This document shows, in pieces, positions 14,701 through 27,104 of a DNA stretch of 64,000 bases. Location of the stretch: assembly GCF_030463535.1 (NCBI RefSeq), contig NC_132899.1, positions 12,548,990 to 12,612,989 of the forward strand, given 5' to 3'. A program made the position numbers and the translations under genes. Every line of letters starts with the position of its first letter. Position 1 is the first letter of the stretch. The notes beneath the pieces are model-generated. The model saw only the letters and a program-made list of their open reading frames with translations, was not told the origin of the DNA and searched no databases. Source of the DNA: Salminus brasiliensis. Taxonomy: Eukaryota; Chordata; Actinopteri; Characiformes; Bryconidae.

Positions 14701-16499
14701 AGCTGGGGGGCTGGCTTAAAGTGTTCATTTGTAAGTGCGCTATGGTGCTGCTGTGGCTTGATGTAATAATTTAAGCTGGTTCATTTGTGTAGTTCTTACC
14801 ACTGTGTTCTGTGGGTAACATTACTTTTGTTCAAAATTTGCATGTTTGGTCTCATAGTGGTGCCTCGTCTAACCCTTCTTCACATCAGCCTCAGTTTCAG
14901 AAGATTATACCCAACTGGCTTTGTGCTTCAGAGAACGCACGCTCAGTCCACTCCTCTATAAATGAACAATTTCCATAGTCATATTAGGTCATATTAGAAC
15001 ATGGAGCAGTGTGGACGGTCGGTCCAATGCTATGGCATGTGTGGCTCGTTGCACTAGGTATGAACCAGCCTTTAACCAATGATCAGCAAAGGTTTCTTGA
15101 TGAGCACAAGCTGCTGACTGTCTTGTCACTGTCATAGTTTTTTTCTCTCTGTAATTGGACTGCAGGAAATCAAAGTAGATAATGCAATTTTTAGACAGAT
15201 TATGAAGAATTATTTTTCTACTCTGTACATTTAGGTCCAGAACCGGACCAGAGTCCACCTAATGAGTACCCCTGCTCGGGGGATGTATTGCTTAGCACGC
15301 ATGCCAATGTGAAGAACGCATAGTATGTGGGCAGTGACAGTTACAACATTTGAAACGCATTCATTAAACTTTGCACCTAAAGGGAGTAGAAATGCACCTT
15401 AGCTTACGGCTTAGTTTACAGTACTGAACAGTTATCGCTAACAGGTAATACCATGTCATAAATAACAGATCTGGATTTTATGTTGTGTGTGTTGTTATAG
15501 GCCTGTGTGTACAATAGTGAAAGGACTAGTAAAAGGACTGACTACCTTCTAAGGACTAACTATATGAAAAAAGGATTATAGGAGGATTTTTAAACAGACA
15601 GAACCCAATACATGGCTGATTAAAAACTACATTTTAACAAAATTTTGAACACATGGCAAAACAGTGATGTAATCATGATTTCATGAGTTGTTTTTATTGC
15701 ATTATTTTTTTTTCTTAGTAGGTGAATAATAAATGCAGTAATCACTGTACTAAAATACACATAACTCAAGTTGATTAATGCATTAAGGTCTTGTTGACAT
15801 TGCCTGTTTATCATCTGTCCAGGGTTGTTTGTATATATATTAAGTCAAAGGTGTAATAGCACACATGGTCTGATGTTAGAAAGGCCCTTGTCCTCTGCAA
15901 CATCACGTGTCATTAGCACAGTGGAATGGGTGTTTAATGGCCTCATAAATGATGTCAGGGACGAGCATTGTCATTTTTTCCCGGCTGTCGAGTTGGACCG
16001 AGTCCACAACGACACACATGCTCTTAGCACACATCTGCTGCATGCAACTGGGCCATCAGGGCACCCTGCAGCTAGAGGTCAAGCAGCCTTACTGGCCAAG
16101 AGAGAACAGAACGGACACATGGTCTGCTACTGCTTGTAATAATTAAAACAAGCACACACACACACACACGCGCGCACAGGTTTGTATTTCATACAGTGTC
16201 AGGATGTTATATTGGACCATACATGTGTGTGTATGGGTATGTACAGTACTGCGCAAAGATTTTAGGCACCTGTATAAATGTTTTATCTGTTCTAGTATAA
16301 ATTCTTAGTATGAATACATAAATGAAAATAATAATAATAATAACAACATAGTGGGTTTACAACACTGTCTTTCCTCATGGGAGCTCCTCATATTATTTAT
16401 AGTCATAGATCATTCAGTGAATCAGTGCTTAATTCTGTTAAATTAAGTTAGCTGTATATATGGCTATATATAGCTATATATATGAGCCACAAGAACTAA
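14701..16499. other. Gene-free region with a candidate conserved island
   Basis: No supported exon. The stretch 15870-16130 is GC-richer, repeat-free and open for 104 codons. It contains homeobox-like sites (GTTTAATGGCC, CATAAATGAT). A CA repeat follows at about 16152-16176. Confidence 0.45.
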
Positions 16500-16840
16500 A
16501 CTGTGATTGCCAGACGACTGGCTAATAGCATCTCCAAAACATCAAGCAGGTCTTCTGGGGTTTTTTTTTCTGGTATGCAGTGGGCAGTACATACCAAAGA
16601 TACTCCAAGAAAGGACGACCGGTGACAAGTCGCCAGGGCCATGGGTCCCTAAGGCTCACTGACACTCATGGAAGCCCCACTCCACAACTTACAGAACTTA
16701 AAGGATCTGCTGCTAATGCCTTGGTGTCAGATACCACAGGATGCCTTCAGAGGTCTTGTGGAGTCAAAGCCTTGAACGGTCAGACCTGTTGTGATGGCAC
16801 ACAGGGGACCTACTCAATAATGTTATACACTTCAGCCAGA
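16500..16840 (+). mobile_element. DNA-transposon relic, copy A
   Basis: The phrase 'gtcagataccacaggatgcc' and the end 'ggggacctactcaataatgt' match a Tc1/mariner-type element common in teleosts. A homologous relic lies at 31930-32275. Frames are broken; the 106-codon frame here is not a gene. Confidence 0.6.
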
Positions 16841-17009
16841 AATAGAAAGCTGGTGCCATTGCATTTAGAGAATGAAATGCGTCTGTCAGTTCCACGTTAG
16901 TGTTAAAGGTGTCTATGTGTTTTCATATATTTTCCAGACTGAAATGTCCAATTTTTGTGGGAAACTGAAACATGCCTTATATGACCATGGTGTGCAACTT
17001 TCTTAAAAC

Positions 17010-17049
<40 letters not shown>

Positions 17050-18949
17050 AACACACATAGACACACCTTTAACATTGATGTGGAGCTGACAGATGGTTTT
17101 CCATTAGACACATTTCATTCTCTAAATGCAATGGCACCAGCTTTCTATTTCTGGCTCAGAGTTCCATATGCTTAGAAAATCTGTGATGTTTTGCAGTCTG
17201 GGGCGTGCTCTGTGTAACAGCTTTCACACCCTTCCTCTCTTTTCTCTTATCTCCATTGCAGGGGAAGAGTGGTATTAAAAAGTGTTTCATTTCACAGTTA
17301 CTGACACCCCATCCAAAACATCTATAATTGGTTGACAAATTAGATTCTTATTGGTAAAACAGCTGAAGTCTCACACTAAAAGCTCCTGCATATTGCTTCC
17401 CTGAATATACTTATCTCAGTTGTGGAAGATCTCGTGCACAGAACTGCACAGCGTGGGAGTATATTGGGTATTATAAAGCAGTTGCCCACCAAAGTGAAAA
17501 ATAATTGTTCACATGCTGCAAAATATGAACAGTGACTGGCAGCGGTATGGAGTATTTTCAGGGATCACGGTATTTTCCTTAACCTAAAACAATAAGTCAT
17601 CTGAAAGGTCAGGGCCAACTCTGATAGAAAGACTGCACAGTCGAGCAGTGACATACTAGCAGTGCCCAAGGACAGCTTTCTTTCTCCCTGTTTGAGGCAA
17701 CCGGAGGGTCAAGGGTGATGTATCATGTGACTGTCGCGATATTCAGAGCATGTCCATGCTATGCTAGCTGGCCTCAGGGAAGGACAACATGAGAGAAAAC
17801 AAGTTATAGAAACTGTGACAAGTGATGGGAGGGGACTGCTGATTTCTTCAGCATATTGAGTGACCAAACAGTCACCCTGTGAGTTCTGAGCCTGAGTTGT
17901 TTACTTTTGAGGGATTAGTCCAGTTTATCAGACAGCCTCCCCAATTCGGCTTCCCATCATTCTTTGCTGCTTTCCCACACTCTGCTGGAGAATCTGGTGG
18001 GATCCTGTGAGTCAGATGAGTGGGTTTCTGTAACATACAGAAAGCGAGAGAAGAGCCAGTAAATGGAAGGGAGGGAGTTTTATGATTCAATTTGACTAAG
18101 TAATTAAGGCTGACAGGTTAAGAAATTCAGATGCTTGCTTATTCATTGTTTAGCCATGTAGGATGCAAAGTCATACATTCATCTGTGACATCCTCAAAGG
18201 GGTTTAAATGTGCTATTTCAAGCCCAAAGTTCAGCACCTCTCAATAGACATACATGAAACTTTCCACAAATGAAATAATTATCCTAACAGTCAAGGCTAG
18301 TGCAAGCTACAGGCAGAAGCGAACATTGTCTAAGGCCCCCATATCATTGCATTAGATCAGAAGAGCAAATGAGTGTTAATTTTCAGAGCAAGGCCCTGCT
18401 CCCATTTAACCAGTGTGCAAAGGTTACTTTTAATGTTATGACAGCACATACTGAACAAAACATTAATGAGGACCTCCAGCAAGCACCCGCCAACAAAAAG
18501 AACTGCAAAAATCAGACGTATTATTAATTCCTTTATTAAATCACTGTTTATTTCACAATGTTTTGCTTTAATTGCCACAACAATAGAACAAAAGAAGTGC
18601 AGCTCTTCTGATCATGTCCTTTCATTGTATTCAGTTTCTCAAGAAAAAAATCAACTGCAACCTAAGCCATTAGAGGAAAGAAAAAGCAGCAAGTAATAAG
18701 GCAAATAAACACGCAGTGGTATAATTAAATCCAAATAAAGTGTGGTCCTGGAAACAAAATAAGTTGGTCAGGTTCAGCTAGGATGGGCCACCTAAATAAA
18801 ATATTGTTTGGTGTCAAAATGTGTACATTCATATTAAGTACATAAACTAATTTTTAAATAATATGAATCATTACTTGATTCAATGTACAAACCTGGGGCT
18901 TCTAAGTGACGTCTATACCTTGACCAGATCGTAAATAGAGTCAAATTGA
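16841..18949. other. Gene-free, microsatellite only
   Basis: TA then CA repeat at about 17010-17060. The rest is unique sequence with no exon or repeat recognised. Confidence 0.5.
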
Positions 18950-19140
18950 AATGATTTGTATAGTGCTTTTTACAACTGATGTCTCAAAGCAGCTCTACAG
19001 AAATCCAGTAATAAGACAAAAGATCAATGACACATAAAACATTAGACCCCTGGTGAGCAAGCCAAAAGCAACAGTGGCAAGAAAAAACGACTTCAAAGTT
19101 AGGGGAAGAAACCTTGGGAGGAACCAAGAATTATTGATAA
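18950..19140 (+). repeat. Dispersed teleost repeat, copy 2
   Basis: 'ttgtatagtgctttttacaa', 'caaagcagctctacagaaat' and 'gaagaaaccttgggaggaac' mark this copy. It is in the opposite orientation to copy 1 and parallel to copy 3. Confidence 0.7.
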
Positions 19141-22014
19141 AAAGATACAGTACTACCACATAAGGTCAGGTCATAGGAGTGATGGTAAAAATAATGAGAG
19201 TAATGATAATGGTTATTTCTAATAATAAAAAATAATAATAATTCATAAGAAGAAGAAGAAGAAGAATAGCTATTTAAATATTTAAACTTTAGAGTCCATG
19301 TAAACTTCAATATAGTCAGTAATGGGGGGTAAACAACTAGTACAAAGCAGGTAGCCATAGCCAGAGGGTGTGCAGCTCGTCTGAAGCGGGTAGCAGGTTG
19401 AGCCTGATAGTCAGATGGGCAGTCCTTGACACAGAAAAAGATAGAGATGTGACAGATCTGACGATAACAGTCAAACTAAACAGAGAGAGCCAGAAGGTGA
19501 CACAGGCATGAGAGCACCCTGTAAGAATTGGCACCCCTCCGTTCCAATCGTGTGCAAGTGGCAGGACATACGTAACAACATCTCAGTTCTATCAATCCCT
19601 TTGTGACATCACAGCCATCCATGGCTGGGAGACCCAGATATAATTGGCTGTGCTCTCTCTGGGTGGTCCTTTCCCCTCATCACTCAGGCTTATGCTATCT
19701 GACATAACAGAATGGGCAGTTTGTGCTTTTCTTCAAGCCCAACCTGTTGTTATTCATGTGACGTGAAGGAAACACAAGCTAGCCTACCTCCAAGTGCTGG
19801 TAGCATTGTGTGGTACGTGAGGTTTTAAATAGTGGGTGGGAACTGGAAATTATGAAATTAAGGAGAATTTGTGACAAAATGATCCACAATGTATTTGGTA
19901 CTGTTTGTTTGTTTATTTACCAGAGACAATGCACATTAATCAACATTTTTGTTTCCACATCAGTGTACATTAGAGTTAGCCAATAAGCTAATTTTCATCT
20001 GTAGTCCCTGGGCAGGTGATTACAAACTAAAGGCCTAATGCTCACTCATAAAAGCAGTGACACAAAAATTGTATGATTACACATGCCTGCATATTTGGTT
20101 TTCTTTAAGCCATGTTACCTGAGAAGATTGCTTTCTTTTTAGCAATTTGAATTTAGTGTGCAATTTGGTTTCTAAACTGTAACACAGTACTTTTTTACAT
20201 TATCCTTAGGCCCTTGGAACTGTGCACACATTGATCTGTATTGGTTATGCGCCAGAGATGGATTCCTTGTAGCCAACCTATGAGTTTTCATTGTTTTTTA
20301 GTGAGAAGCCACTGGGGCATAGTGCCCACACACACTTGATTGAACAGGCATTTGACCAGGTCATTTAGAGTGGCCAGTGGGCTGAGAGATAGATCGAAGG
20401 CAGAGCCAAGCTGTGAACAAAGGAAGGCTAATGATCACTAAGAACACACCAGCCCCGAAAAGCGCAAATGGCTAATCATCCCCTTGCACGCATTAACGCT
20501 CCTAAAATACACGCCGTGATGGATGTTTCAGTTGTCAGGCATGCAGAGCTTTAGCGCACCTCCTCGGCAGAGCCTGGCTGATGAGCTATATCATATAAAC
20601 CTTCGACGCATATCTGACAGCTCAAACAGAGAAGAAGAGTGCACCTTTGCTTTCCACTCTTATTCCGAGGTGCTGTTGCCATGGCAACAGCCTCCTAATA
20701 TCCTGCGGAGAGGTTCCCACGGCAGCCTCTCCCAGCACCCATAATCAAAGACACATATTTGTTCAGTCAAATCCCAGTCTTGGTCCGATGACCACACTAC
20801 TGATGCTCCCAGGTGGTCACCTAGAGCGGCACAGAGCGTCCTGTTATGGGCCGCCAGAGAGACGAGCTAGTTTTCAAAGATCACCGCTTTAAACTGTCTT
20901 TGCGCAAGCTTTATATAAATCTATCCCTTACCCATCGAGCCGTTCGGTAAAGATCAGTGATGACACACTATGACTCGATAGGTCACGGCATTCACTTTCA
21001 CATTTGCATATTTTCAGGGGAGCTATGAAGACATCAAATGTCAGATAAATGTCAAAATGCAATAAAATATTCAGCCTTTAAATCATTCATTTGAAGATGA
21101 ATGAGGAGCTGCAGCACTGCTGGCTCAACTCCTGCAGTGTAATAGCATTACCCATAAAGCATTCATGACTGTTTCTAACAATTGCAACACACACTGAAAA
21201 CACAAGCCGATTATTGGGCAAACACAATACCCATACAAGCTTTGAGACATGTCTCATACATGTCTAACACAGTATATTATGTCTAACGTAATATCTTGTG
21301 GATTTATAATCAATTTTCAGTTGTTAGAAGACCCAAAAATCATTGCATGGAAAGCCAAACTCTGAAAGACTATTTGATTTTGTGAGTATATTCATGATTT
21401 TGTGATTACAGACATCATAGGCACATAAATAGTGCCAAAGATCTTCCTAAGCTATCGACAAAGTTTATCACATACCTTAGATTTCCCCAGCCTGTGTTCA
21501 TTGCTACCTGTGGTGTGATTTCCATGCTGGTGTGTGTGCACTCAGTAGGGGTCTGGGTATACTGTAGGGTAGAGCAAAGCATTTTGGTCCTTTCTACCAC
21601 ATCACCCCCCAGAGAGAACCACAGAGGCTTCTCTATAGGAAGCTTAAATAGACATTTACAACTGATGATAAAAGACATCCTTTGTGGTAATGCCATTGTC
21701 TTCTGGTAGCTTAATTCCTTCATACTGGACCTACCTATTGCCTCCATAACACTGTAGAAAAAATAATAAGTATAATGTTGAAATAATTTCACTCAGAAAC
21801 TAGACTTAAACCCTTGCCAACATGTCATTATGTCAAACATAGACTACACAGCACTTAAGGCTGGAAAGCATACATTAGCTGTTATCGCAATATTTCAGGC
21901 TTTGTATGCCATTCCGCCTGAATGCCACAAGAACCTGCATATGCTGTATATGAGCTGTATATTGCTAATACAGCTTTCTTTTCCTTGTAAATCCTTCATT
22001 TTCAGCAACACTAC
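19141..22014. other. Gene-free region with a GC-rich candidate element
   Basis: AGA repeat at about 19245-19267. The stretch 20460-20740 is GC-richer, repeat-free, open for 74 codons and holds a perfect RFX palindrome. No splice signals tie it to a gene. Confidence 0.45.
20675..20688. promoter_or_regulatory. Perfect RFX X-box palindrome
   Basis: GTTGCCATGGCAAC is a perfect inverted repeat and an exact match to the RFX X-box. It lies inside the GC-richer island 20460-20740. RFX factors drive ciliary, immune and hair-cell genes. Whether this copy is bound is unknown. Confidence 0.45.
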
Positions 22015-23078
22015 ATACACTACATGTCCAAAAGTGTTCAGGCAAGTGTCCACTTCTTCTAATTAGGCATTTAACAGGGCACATGATGCTTGTTTCATCT
22101 AAATACAAAAAGAATAAGATGCTCTATAGCGCCCGCACAAGAGCCTAAGGTCATCTTGCCTAATGCTAAGCGTCAGACTCAAGTGACATTTTGACTAATT
22201 CAGAACTTGACTTGGACTCAAATTTAAATGACTCACAATTCGACTCAGACTTGAGACTTATGACTCACAAAATTTCAGCCAGAGAAAAAAAATGATTAAA
22301 TAAGGATGAAAAACTGGATAGAAAATTAATAAAATATTCCTAAATAACTTCTTGCATATGTGGCTTGGCCTGCTACAATCATGCACACAGACTTAGGAAA
22401 TATAGAATAAAGTTGCATTGTGGGTACTGTAGTAATCTAATCTTTGCTGCCTTGGCAACTGCAGCCACTGATGCAATACACATAGCTCTCACTAGCTTAT
22501 TTTTTGTAAAGGATGCAAATTATTCAAATTATACAAACCACTTACCAGCCTTTTCACGCTGTTTTGCTTTAAACACTACACATGCTGTGTGTATTACTTC
22601 AGATCTGTCCTTCACAGAGAAGGTTCTTCTATAATGAAAGGCACATTACTTGAAGCCATGTCAAATCTGACAGGCTTTTAGTTGGGTTGATTTGCACCCA
22701 AAGACCTGAGACCAGCCATGAACTCACAATAAGCAAATTGTAAACATCTCTAGGTGGAGGGGTATAAGGTCCCCCAGCTTTAGGCTGTGGACCACTGATA
22801 AGCAAAGAGATGGAGCATCAGATAACATTTAGGAGTGGGAGTAGAGTTTGTGATCTAGAGCTAATGATACAACATGAGCACTTAACCTCACTAATGCTTT
22901 TGTGGATAAAAGCAATCAAATTCTTACAGAAATGTTCCAACATCTAATGTAAAGACTTCCCAGAAGAGTAGAAGCCCTCCTGCAGTAAAGCTGGGCCAGA
23001 CTCTGTATGATACCCTTGATTTTGAAGAAACATGAGAAGAGCAGATGTCTACAAACCTTTGGACATGTAATGTACATA
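22015..23078. mobile_element. Decayed inverted-repeat transposon of about 1.06 kb
   Basis: The left end CACTACATGTCCAAAAGTG and the right end (reverse complement ACATTACATGTCCAAAGG) are inverted copies. Both outer parts match a common teleost element ('gcctaatgctaagcgtcaga' on the left, 'aaagctgggccagactctgt' on the right). The middle (about 22190-22740) includes a GACTCA/CTTGGACT-rich stretch that looks like a later insertion. Confidence 0.65.
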
Positions 23079-24984
23079 ATATGCCCTCTGTCATTAACAT
23101 ATCTGGGGGCAGCTTCATAGGATGAACCAAAAGTAGTACACCTAGAGCATGCATTCGGTTTTTTGACCACTGATGCTACTGAAACTTATATTTTATCATC
23201 GGCTGCATTAAAACTGGGCACAATCTCACCACCTTTCAGTGCTTTCTCTGACTATAAGAGTAGGTACTTCAACCGCAGTTATGATTTACTAAGGAGCTGC
23301 ATAAAGCTTGCTTCTATGGCCTGTTAACCCAATCTCCAGCATGCAATTTAACTGAAGATTTGCTTATTCCATAATCAAGCTGCCCTTGTGTGTCACCTTT
23401 CATCTCCTGCCTTTCACTTTAATGTGCCATGTCAGTCCAGCGACACCATATTTCATGCAAATTTTGGTCTTTTTTTCCTATTCTCTTCAATGTGCTGGAA
23501 TGTAATTATAACTCTGGCCTGATCACTGACAGGCGTTCACGAAGATGAGTGAAAGCACAGCCGAGAGAGTGCAGAATGGGCAGAAGCATCAAATCTTGGC
23601 ACCGAGAAAAGCCATAATTTAATGGAGGAAGACGGCTGATTGTGTGTGGCCCCACTGAACGACAGGTGAGGTGATTTTAATGAGTCCTGATTACAGGGCC
23701 TGTGTTCCTCTCCTTTCCTCACCTGCCTCCTGAGCATGTCTTTCTGAAGCACATGGCCTCTGGCATACGCTCTGTAGTAGCCTTTATTACCACCCTGAAA
23801 CAAGCTCTAAGCATGGACACATCCTATATTTGAGCTATATTTGGCATGGAGGATGAGGTTCCTCCTTGTGTAAGGGATTAGATTGCAGCTTCAGGCATTT
23901 TTATCCTTTTTTCTTAATATCCAAGCCCTTGGAAGCTCCTGGCTACTCATGAGAGAGGGCATAAGTGACCACGTTACCCATAATACAAAGCATCAAAGAT
24001 GGGCAAAAAGGGTCATAGTTCAAAATACCCCACTCCACTCCTCCAGGATGAAAGCCACTGCTTCAAAGCCATTTGTATGGAGGGGCTGAGCTTATTTCTG
24101 GAGGGGGAAAGGAAAGCAACACTGTCGCCATGGCAACTAGCCCAAGACGATGACATTTGGAAATGGTGATGAAACACTGAACAAGGAATTCAGCAAATAC
24201 AATTATCAAGATAGTGCGTATCACAATAGAGGCCGATGGAGGCGTTTTTTCTGTTGTAAAATAGGAGTATTGGCACAGTCACGACACATTTCATAGGGCT
24301 TGGCTTAACAGCCCTTCAAAGAGTCCTGCTTTCACGAGAGCCTTGCTCTAAAAGTGCGTAAGGCATGAGGCAAGTGAAGTTGATTTTCTGCCTTTGCCTT
24401 TTAGAGGACCTTGAGAAGGCGGCAGTCACACTTTAGCAGAGGGTTCCCTCCTGAGGCTGCTCTCAATCAGGCAAAGCTCAGTGCAGTCCCCTGGAACAGC
24501 ACTGTGAATTACCATGCATCCTACAGGAACAGAACTCAGACTCTACACTAACCACAGACAAAAAGGGACACAAGATTACTCACACAATGCATTCTCATGT
24601 GACATAACATCCTTGGTGAGTTCCAGATATTTGTTAATAAGTATAAAAATGTAAAAAAAATAATTAAAAAAAAGACTCAGAGGACATTCCATAAATCTAT
24701 AAGAGAACCTCTCAGAGACATGAAACACGAATAAATAATTAGTTCTTTTAAACCTACTTCAGCCTGTTTAATAGAACTAAGGGTTTGGTTTGTGTCTTTT
24801 ATGCAATTGATCAAATCAACACAACAGTAAACTATGCCATTGTGATTGTGTAGACATAAATAACAACAAGTGCCTTCCAGAAGAATTGGCCCTCCTTACT
24901 ACCACAACTAAATAATACTTAATTTACATAATACATAATATAATTCATAATACAGGTACGAGGTATATAGGTTTCAGGTCATAA
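23079..24984. other. Gene-free region with candidate regulatory island
   Basis: The stretch 23400-23720 is repeat-free and holds octamer- and homeobox-like sites (ATGCAAAT, TAATTTAAT-type). No exon is supported. A near-perfect X-box lies at 24124. Confidence 0.4.
24124..24137. promoter_or_regulatory. Near-perfect RFX X-box
   Basis: GTCGCCATGGCAAC differs by one base from the perfect palindrome at 20675. It lies in repeat-free sequence 3.4 kb away. Confidence 0.4.
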
Positions 24985-25870
24985 GGTGCCTGGAAATGGG
25001 ACAAACTGTTGGAAATAGATACAAGTATATTGTTCTGACATAAACTGAGGAGGATTGTTCAAGGGGATCCAGGAATCAAAGCTGAACAATTTCAGAAAGT
25101 TTGGTCGATCAGACCTTGATTAGGCCAGCAAGTTCCCAAAACTGCAATTAGATGCCACCTTTATGCCAAACTAAAAAATATCTGGCTGGTTGGCCACAAG
25201 TAAGCCTGTGTCTGGTGTCATCACACCACACATTAGTACATGGTGTTTCCTGAATATCAGTGGAACTTTAATTTGAACTGCTTTATATGGTCTGATGCAA
25301 CACAAACAGAACTTTTCTACAGCAGACGTCAGATGTGGTAGTGTAAAAAGAGTTAAGGTTATGTAGAAAAGAGATTTCTCCCCACTGTATAGTGTGGGGG
25401 TGGGTTTGTGAATCTGAGTGTTGTTTTTTCTTCTAAAAAGAGGCCCTGGGAATCTTTTTTAAAAGATACAGGACATCGTGGACTCCATCAAATACCAGGA
25501 GACTTTAGATCAAAGCCTGGCTGTCTCTGCCAGCAGGCTAAGATGGGGTCATGGTTGGACAATGATCCAAAGCATGCCTCTAAATTCAAACAAAAAATGG
25601 TTCACTGACCACAGAATCCATTTTTTTCCCTTTGCAATGGCCATTCCAGTTTCTTGGCTTAATCCCCTTTGAAAATGTGGAGTTAAGTGAAAAGAAGATT
25701 CCACCAAAGAAGGATCAGGAAAGGCTGTGTATGATGGAATGGTCTCACCTGTGGTTGTATGCATAATGCAAGTTTTTGTTTCCGCTGATTGAAACGTTGT
25801 CTTTCTCTGATATTTTCAATGTAAAAACAAGCAACATTTCTTATTGGAACATTCCATAATTTCTTTGAAA
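24985..25870 (+). mobile_element. Degenerate Tc1-like transposase relic
   Basis: Broken frames on the plus strand keep Tc1 signatures: a degraded WSDxT-like segment near 25270, and NDPKHASK (a form of DNDPKHTS, part of the DDE catalytic region) near 25562-25600. They are followed by a decayed WPxQSPDLNPIE region to about 25700. Frameshifts and stops mean it is inactive. Confidence 0.8.
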
Positions 25871-27071
25871 GCCCTTTTTTCTTTATTTATTACAGGTGTC
25901 AATTATCCTGGGGTCATTGCAAGCTTGATGCATCGCTTGTAATCAAACAACACCTCTCACAATATTGTTCCAAAAACACATTAAAGTTGACTCTTTTGAT
26001 GATTGTTAGTATTTTAGGATTTCCAGCCTCAGTTTTGGAACAATGTGCCCAATTGCCATGAAGATGCCCATTAACTATGTTACTCTGCTGCTTTGTAATA
26101 AACAATATAAAGAAAACTCAAGTAGCAAATGCAAAACACTCAAACGCCAAGTCAGAATAATTAGGTAGGTCACTGTTGTGCTTTTAATCATCTGGAATTA
26201 AGTTAACAGTAGGTAAATTGACCGAAACCTAAATGCTTAATAAAACTGCACTCATCTAAACCCATTAAAAATATGGAAAAAGTGCACTCATGGACTTTAT
26301 TGTTCCAGTGATTAATTTTGGAATAGGACCGTTAATCTGGCCTGCCCCTTACAGATGCATATGGATGACTTAAAAAGTGTTCAAGACATCAAATGAATGA
26401 TACAGCAGGAGATAGCTCTTATATAACACATTACCATTAGCTGTATCTGTGCTCACGTTATAAAAGCAACAGAGTAAAATGTAAATTACTTAAGCAGTGC
26501 AATTGTAGGGATTTTCATTAATCACAGCTGATACAATACAGTAATACAGACTGTGCTTTAATTTACAATGGGAAAATGAATGGAAATTCAAGGCAAGGCT
26601 CTGTGTTTGTTCTCCAGCAGAGCCCTTGATAGAAATTCTCTAATAGCATTGTGATGTTGTATGTAAATGAATCCCCACAGTGTGAGAATAATGAGGGAGT
26701 TCTGAGAGCAAGCCTGCTCAGTTACATGTACTTTAAATGTTGGTGGATTTTCAATTCTGAGTATTTTCAAAAGACAGTATTATTCATTTTACTCATTCAC
26801 TTATTTACCAGCTCAGGTGCTCAGTACTACGACTTAATCTAAATCTTTGCTGAGTTACACTTTAGTTACTAATTCTCTTCCTGTGTTAGAATTCATTCTG
26901 TTCTGTGGGTGACGGCACCTGGCCAGCTTTGCTGTTGTTTGCACCACTCAGTTGCAAACATGAATTAATTAAGGAACAAAATAATAATTAAAACTAAAAG
27001 AAAAATAATTACTACTAATAACAACAATAAGTACTACTACCACTACTACTACTACTACTACTCCTACTAAC

Positions 27072-27104
<33 letters not shown>

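Noticed and set aside
16580-16900. 106-codon frame on the plus strand
   Set aside because: It lies in a DNA-transposon relic whose second copy at 31930 has a different, broken frame.
20523-20744. 74-codon frame as a coding exon
   Set aside because: Another frame is also open across much of it and no paired splice sites were seen; a regulatory element fits better.
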